Assembly (NCBI RefSeq): GCF_020781835.1
Contig: NZ_JAJGNJ010000011.1
Coordinates: 62,001 to 126,000 of the forward strand
Direction: 5' to 3'
DNA: 64,000 nt
From: Microbacterium testaceum
Lineage (GTDB): Bacteria; Actinomycetota; Actinomycetes; Actinomycetales; Microbacteriaceae
Translations under genes and position numbers: made by a program
The notes under the pieces: model-generated
What the model was told of the DNA's origin: nothing
Database searches by the model: none
What the model saw: the letters and a program-made list of their open reading frames with translations, nothing else
Shown here: positions 59,571-64,000 of the stretch, one piece after another
How the letters are laid out: every line of letters starts with the position of its first letter
How positions within the stretch are numbered: the first letter of the stretch is position 1

Positions 59571-60356
59571 TCACTCGGCGTCGGAGAACACCCCTACCCG
59601 ATCGCCGTCGCGCACGAACTGCACGGAGCTGCCGACGGGGAATCGTTGCCGGAACGCCTCGGGCAGTTCCGGTGTCACGACGAACTCCACCGTCGCCGGG
59701 AAGACCCCGGCACCGCACCCGCCATACCGGAAACCGCTCCGGAAGGACTCGTCCTCTTCCGTCGCGGCCAGTTCGCTCGTGTCGACGAGCACCAGGCAGT
59801 CCGATCGTGTGCCCGAGGAGTCCACCTGGGTGGACCCGGCGAAAGGTGTCAGCCCGTGGAAGTCGGCGTATCCGGTCAGTTGCGAGGGCTCGAGCCCGAG
59901 CGTCGACAGGGAGTCCGTCCCGACGGAGGGGTCGGGTACCAGGCTGTCGACCTGGGCGACGCCCGCCGAGCGCGCGACCGGCACGACCGTCACCGCGGCG
60001 ATCGACGCGGCGCTGGCCAGTGCGGCCACCGCCGCCAGCGAGCCCGCCCAGAGCCACAGAGTCCGGCCGCGACGGACGTCGGGGCGCCGGGATCCTCGCT
60101 CCGTGACACGCGTGCCGTCGCGCACGTCTGTGCCGTCGGTATCGACGTCGGCGTCGACGTCGGCGTCGGCGTCGAGGGACCGCACCTCCTCGCCGTCGGC
60201 GACGAGCACGGCGGCGGCCTCCCCGTGGCGACGGCGCTCGATGTCCTCCAACTCGCGCAGCCGCGCCCACGCCGCGGGGTCGTCCGCGAGGTCGGCGTCC
60301 GGCCCGTAGGCGCGCACGCGGAGCCTGTCGAGCTCGCCCCGTGCCTCGGCATCCAT
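59571..60356 (-). CDS. Single-pass membrane protein of unknown function
   Basis: The 261-residue protein has a charged N-terminus with a repeated DADADVDADVDTD stretch near residue 65, one membrane helix (LWLWAGSLAAVAALASAASIAA, about residues 100-121) and a soluble C-terminal domain with two Cys (TRSDCLVL and YGGCGAG) that could pair outside the cell. I recognise no family. ATG 60356 is chosen; 60362 is close. It lies 44 bp from the helicase gene in the same direction. The helix orientation (extracellular domain at the C-terminus) is inferred. Confidence 0.68.
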   Translation of the reverse strand: MDAEARGELDRLRVRAYGPDADLADDPAAWARLRELEDIERRRHGEAAAVLVADGEEVRSLDADADVDADVDTDGTDVRDGTRVTERGSRRPDVRRGRTLWLWAGSLAAVAALASAASIAAVTVVPVARSAGVAQVDSLVPDPSVGTDSLSTLGLEPSQLTGYADFHGLTPFAGSTQVDSSGTRSDCLVLVDTSELAATEEDESFRSGFRYGGCGAGVFPATVEFVVTPELPEAFRQRFPVGSSVQFVRDGDRVGVFSDAE

Positions 60357-60442
60357 GCCCTGCATCGTCCCACAGCCCGCAGCGCCCGGGGCCGTGCTTG
60401 TATGCGAGGGAATAGAACCGGGGATGCCGCGTTGCACCCGAT

Positions 60443-61477
60443 ATGCGTTCCTTCGGCACCCTCTCTTTCGGGCACTACGGCCCTCTCGGCGGTGGGCATC
60501 ACCTCTCCGCCGGCGACTCGATGCTGCAGGCGATCGACCTCGCCCAGGGCATGGACGACCTCGGCGTCAACGGCATCTCGTTCCGCGTCCACCACTTCGC
60601 CCGGCAGCAGTCGGCCCCGATGCCGTTGCTCGCGGCGATCGCGGCGCGCACATCCCGGATCGAGATCGGCACCGGTGTCATCGACATGCGGTACGAGAAT
60701 CCGCTCATGCTGGCCGAGGAGGCGGCATCCGTCGACCTCATCAGCGGGAACCGGCTCGCGCTCGGCGTGAGCCGCGGGTCACCCGAGACGGTCGTGCGCG
60801 GCTACGAGGCGTTCGGCTACACCGGTTCGGAGGATCCGCGCGGCGCCGACATCGCCCGCGACCACTTCGACCTGTTCCTGCGCGCGATCGACGGCGAAGG
60901 GCTCGCGGAACGCGACCCGATGAGCCCCTTCGGCGGCGGCACCGGGCTGCAGCGCATCGAACCGCACTCCCCCGGACTGCGCACACGCATCTGGTGGGGT
61001 GCCGGAACCACCGCGACCGCGGAGTGGGCGGGGCGCACGGGTGTGAACCTCATGTCCTCGACGCTGTTGACCGAGGCCGACGGCACGCCCTTCGACATCC
61101 TGCAGGCGCGTCAGCTCGACGCGTTCCGCGCCGCGTGGAAGGACGCCGGTCACGCCGGCGAGCCGCGCACGTCGGTCAGTCGCAGCATCTTCCCCATCGT
61201 CAGCGACGAGGACCGGATGTACTTCGGCGGCTCGGCGGGCTCCGACCAGATCGGCGTCATCGACGGCATGCGCTCGACCTTCGGCAAGACCTACGCCGCC
61301 GAGCCGGACGTGCTCGTGGAGCAGCTGCAGAACGACGCCGCCGTGATGAGCGCCGACACTCTGATGCTCACGATCCCGTCCCAGATGGGTGTCGAGTTCA
61401 ACCTGCGCCTGGTCGAGAACTTCGCCACGCACGTCGCGCCGGCCCTGGGCTGGCAATCGACGCGCGCGACCGTCTGA
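60443..61477 (+). CDS. LLM-class flavin-dependent oxidoreductase
   Basis: The 344-residue TIM-barrel flavoprotein belongs to the bacterial luciferase-like family: FGTLSFGHYGPLGGGHHLSA at the start, LGVNGISFRVHHFARQQSAP (substrate and flavin region), IEIGTGVIDMRYENPLMLAE and ALGVSRGSPETVVRGYEAFG. Such enzymes use FMNH2 or F420. Which one applies here is not settled by sequence. The gene is monocistronic with a terminator after it. The substrate is unknown. Confidence 0.86.
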   Translation: MRSFGTLSFGHYGPLGGGHHLSAGDSMLQAIDLAQGMDDLGVNGISFRVHHFARQQSAPMPLLAAIAARTSRIEIGTGVIDMRYENPLMLAEEAASVDLISGNRLALGVSRGSPETVVRGYEAFGYTGSEDPRGADIARDHFDLFLRAIDGEGLAERDPMSPFGGGTGLQRIEPHSPGLRTRIWWGAGTTATAEWAGRTGVNLMSSTLLTEADGTPFDILQARQLDAFRAAWKDAGHAGEPRTSVSRSIFPIVSDEDRMYFGGSAGSDQIGVIDGMRSTFGKTYAAEPDVLVEQLQNDAAVMSADTLMLTIPSQMGVEFNLRLVENFATHVAPALGWQSTRATV

Positions 61478-61491
61478 GACGCGAGCGGATC

Positions 61492-61516
61492 CGGATGCCG
61501 GATGCTTCGGCATCCG
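61492..61516. terminator. Bidirectional terminator between LLM gene and histidine kinase
   Basis: CGGATGCCG (61492-61500) pairs with CGGCATCCG (61508-61516) over a seven-base loop. It lies between convergent genes and resembles the hairpin after dps. Confidence 0.68.
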
Positions 61517-61524
61517 CGAACGGG

Positions 61525-63540
61525 CTATCCGGCGCTGGTCGCCGGCACGCGGTCCGCCGGAGGAAGGGGGAACGTCAGCTCCGCCACCGTGCCCCCGTCG
61601 GGTGCGTCGTCCAGGCGGATGGTGGCTCCCATCCCCGCCAGGAGCTCGCGCGTGATGGCGAGACCGAGCCCTGTTCCCGCCACGCCACTGCGGGTGGTGC
61701 CCGGCGATCGATAGAAGGGCTCGAACACCCGTTCACGCTCCTCCGGGTCTATGCCGGGACCCTGGTCTCGCACGGTCATCGTCACGGCCCCGTCCGCCCG
61801 CGTCGCATGGATGAAGAGCCGCCCCCCTCGCGGCGAGAACTTCACGGCATTCGTGAGGAGATTCGTGATGACCCGTGCCAGATCGCTGGTGTGCGCGACG
61901 ACCCGCAGCGATGACGCGCAATCCACCTCCACAGCGATGTCCCGACTGGCGATGCTGTATCGCACATCGAGCAGACAGTGGTCGATGACCTCGCCCAGGA
62001 TCACCGGTTCCGGTGCCGCGTCGGCACCGGGACTCTGCCGTCGGGCGGCCACGAGGACGTTGTTCACCAGCTCGAGAAGCCTCTCGCAATTGCGGAGGAT
62101 GACCGCGATGTAGTCGCGTTCGAGAGGGGAGCGGGCAACGTCGGCGAGCTCCTCCGCGTAGCCACTGATCGAGGTCAGTGGCGTCCGCAGCTCGTGCGAA
62201 ACACTGGCAACGAACTCGTCCTTCTGCCGGTTGATGGCCCGCAGGGCGTCGACCACCTGGCGCTCCTTCTCCAATCGAGCGGCCATCACCGCCTCCGCGT
62301 CCCGCAGCGCACTGAGGTCTTCGATGTACAGGAGGTAGATCCTGCCGTAGTCCGACCGATCGAGGGCCTCGACGGTGACGCGGAACAGAGCGTCCTCGCC
62401 CTCCTCGATCGGCCACGCCGTGGTATCGGAGCCACCGGCGACGACGCCCCTCGTGAACTCCCGGAGCGGTCCGTTGCCCCGGACGAACAGACGGGATTTC
62501 GATGCCGTGGAGAGCTCGCCCGCGAGCACGCTCGTCGCCATCGGGTTGATCTCCAAGACCGCGAGCGCGCCATCGGTCTCTTCGGAGAGGATCGCGAATC
62601 CGCTGCGCGCCCGCGCGAACCCCTCGTTCAGCAGGCGGCGTGTGCCCTCGCGCTGATCCGAAAGGCGACGCTGATGGGACTGCGCCGCAGCGACGAACAG
62701 CACCGTGACCGCGAGCGTGATGGCGTAGAGCTGCAACAAGCTGACGACTCGGATGACACCGGATGAGTCAGCGAACGCGCCGCCGCCGTACGCCGTCAAT
62801 GCACTCACCACGATGATCGTCAGCACCAGCTGCGCGTACGCCATCCGCATCGATTGCGTGAAGGCCGCATACATCAGGAGCGGCACGGGGAGGAATCCGA
62901 GGGGTTCCTCCCCCGCAGGCAGGAACGCGACGGCGACAGAGGCGAGGGTCAGGAGCGTCAGCCCGAGGGAGAGCCGCCACGGTGCGGTGCGCTTCTCCCG
63001 TGCGATCAGAACGAGGGGCGTGATGATCAGGATGGCGGAGGCGTGCGATGCGGCAACGGCGGCGACGACGGGGAAGAAGGCGCCGCCCGCCACCGCCACG
63101 CCCGCCGCGATGCCCATCCCACCCACGGCGGAGCCGACCACCGCGCCGAGCACGAACCGCCCGGCAGCCCGCAGATCCCTCACTCCCGGCGGCTCCGAGT
63201 GAGCCGTCGCGATCGTCGCGACGAGATAGACCTCGAGGGCCGCGGCCGCACTTCCGACCAACGCGATGCCGAGCCCGCGTTCGCCGAGCACCGACACGGC
63301 GAGGATGGGCAGCCCGTACGAGAGGCTGACGAACGGACGCAGGGCGGGAGACGACATGAGGGCGGCCGCCGCTCCGATCCCGACGGCGGGCCACCACCAG
63401 CTGAGGGTCGAGGGACCGCTCACCGGCAGGACACTGCCGAGCCCCACGACGAAGCTGAGGAAGAGGGTCGCGGCCAGGGCCGCCACGTGGCGCCACCCGC
63501 TCAGATCACGGACCCTGCTCGCGATATTGCTGTGCGCCAC
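61525..63540 (-). CDS. Membrane sensor histidine kinase with MASE1-type domain
   Basis: The 671-residue protein has an N-terminal region of eight or nine membrane helices matching MASE1 sensors (STLSWWWPAVGIGAAAALMS), a linker with a PAS-like segment (GALAVLEINPMATSVLAGEL), then the HisKA motif FVASVSHELRTPLTSISGYA with phospho-acceptor near His449. The ATPase domain has N (LLTNAVKFSP), G1 (DQGPGID) and G2 (GTGLGLAITRELL) boxes. GTG 63540 is preferred because TACTAT ends six bases upstream, giving a leaderless start. Divergent from a response regulator that is its likely partner. The signal is unknown. Confidence 0.9.
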   Translation of the reverse strand: MAHSNIASRVRDLSGWRHVAALAATLFLSFVVGLGSVLPVSGPSTLSWWWPAVGIGAAAALMSSPALRPFVSLSYGLPILAVSVLGERGLGIALVGSAAAALEVYLVATIATAHSEPPGVRDLRAAGRFVLGAVVGSAVGGMGIAAGVAVAGGAFFPVVAAVAASHASAILIITPLVLIAREKRTAPWRLSLGLTLLTLASVAVAFLPAGEEPLGFLPVPLLMYAAFTQSMRMAYAQLVLTIIVVSALTAYGGGAFADSSGVIRVVSLLQLYAITLAVTVLFVAAAQSHQRRLSDQREGTRRLLNEGFARARSGFAILSEETDGALAVLEINPMATSVLAGELSTASKSRLFVRGNGPLREFTRGVVAGGSDTTAWPIEEGEDALFRVTVEALDRSDYGRIYLLYIEDLSALRDAEAVMAARLEKERQVVDALRAINRQKDEFVASVSHELRTPLTSISGYAEELADVARSPLERDYIAVILRNCERLLELVNNVLVAARRQSPGADAAPEPVILGEVIDHCLLDVRYSIASRDIAVEVDCASSLRVVAHTSDLARVITNLLTNAVKFSPRGGRLFIHATRADGAVTMTVRDQGPGIDPEERERVFEPFYRSPGTTRSGVAGTGLGLAITRELLAGMGATIRLDDAPDGGTVAELTFPLPPADRVPATSAG

Positions 63541-63656
63541 CCCGGGATAGTATCCGTGCGAGAACCGATCCCGGCGCACGGAGCGCGCGGCCACCGAAGC
63601 GGGTGCGCCCTTGCGAACCATCAGTCCGGCCGTGTGCCACGAGAGGAAGAGCGAAC

Positions 63657-64000
63657 GTGCAATCCGTCTTGGTCGTCGACGACGAGGTGGACTTGGCAAG
63701 ACTCACGAGGATGCGTCTCGAGAGCGCGGGGATCACCGCCGCCGAGTGCTACGACGGAGTGAGCGCTCTGACGTTCATCCGGCAGCATCGACCGGCCGTG
63801 GTCATTCTGGATTGGATGATGCCCGGGCTGGACGGTCTCGAACTCGTACGCCTCGTGCGAGAAGACGACAGCGTCACGCACACGCGGATAATCCTGATGA
63901 CCGCGCGCGCGGAGGCGGAGACGCACGACGACTTCGCCGAAAGCCATGGCCTGGACCTCGTCCTGGTCAAGCCCGTGTCCCGTGCCGTTCTGATCGAGAG
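63657..64000 (+). CDS. Response regulator, cut by window edge
   Basis: The visible 114 residues form a receiver domain: VLVVDDEVDLARLTRM with the acidic pair near residues 8-10, phospho-acceptor Asp52 in VVILDWMMPGLDG, the conserved Thr82 (IILMTARAE) and Lys105 (LVLVKPVSRAV). The rest lies beyond the right edge, so an output domain cannot be seen. GAGAGGAAGAGCGAAC precedes the GTG. It probably pairs with the divergent kinase. Confidence 0.9.
   Translation, partial: MQSVLVVDDEVDLARLTRMRLESAGITAAECYDGVSALTFIRQHRPAVVILDWMMPGLDGLELVRLVREDDSVTHTRIILMTARAEAETHDDFAESHGLDLVLVKPVSRAVLIE

Noticed and set aside
1..64000. CRISPR arrays, insertion sequences, replication origin with DnaA boxes, riboswitches
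   Set aside because: No regularly spaced repeats, transposase motifs, DnaA-box clusters or recognisable riboswitch cores were found by eye in the intergenic regions.

Overview
The window is high-GC DNA from an actinobacterium, most likely a Microbacterium or a close relative in the Microbacteriaceae. The signs are the GC-rich third codon positions, frequent GTG starts, a PadR-type VanR beside vanAB, a small Microbacteriaceae-type protein at 42480 and the very frequent heptamer GGATGCC. This is inference from content; no 16S gene is present. I see no transposase, integrase, plasmid gene or CRISPR array. It reads as ordinary chromosome whose middle is rich in stress and accessory genes.

Layout. 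1-5.8 kb (minus strand): a GH65 sugar phosphorylase cut by the left edge, its beta-phosphoglucomutase-like partner, and pta-ackA for acetyl-CoA/acetate interconversion. 5.95-6.04 kb: a small SRP RNA. 6.2-9.0 kb: vanR/vanAB for vanillate O-demethylation. 9.0-15.4 kb: an IclR regulator, two APC permeases and a copper amine oxidase, an amine uptake and oxidation module. 15.4-21.1 kb: a ROK kinase, then a MoxR/DUF58/transglutaminase operon. 21.1-25.7 kb: tRNA-Ser(GGA), a MerR/GNAT pair, a SulP transporter, and AraC and MarR regulators.

25.9-57 kb is the distinctive part. It holds a holin-like/DUF3618 envelope operon, three short-chain dehydrogenases (two of the general-stress type), a type III polyketide synthase operon facing an MBL/UbiA operon, Mn catalase with a DUF2231 protein, Hsp20, a haem-oxygenase-like diiron protein with CDGSH and GT2 partners, three acidic low-complexity proteins, a flavoprotein, an SRPBCC protein, a sugar ABC transporter, a GH15 enzyme and Dps. 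Many of these genes share a bipartite promoter: TGTCAACCCC, a fixed 22-bp gap, then a -10-like block CCTAACGTGG. I do not recognise this pattern. It looks like one regulon, probably a general-stress or stationary-phase one, and it also reaches pta-ackA. In several cases the predicted transcription start coincides with the start codon (leaderless mRNA). Hsp20 is the exception: it carries a CIRCE (HrcA) and a HAIR-like (HspR) operator on one promoter.

57-64 kb returns to housekeeping-type genes: a Ski2-like helicase, an unknown membrane protein, an LLM flavin oxidoreductase, and a sensor kinase divergent from a response regulator that is cut by the right edge.
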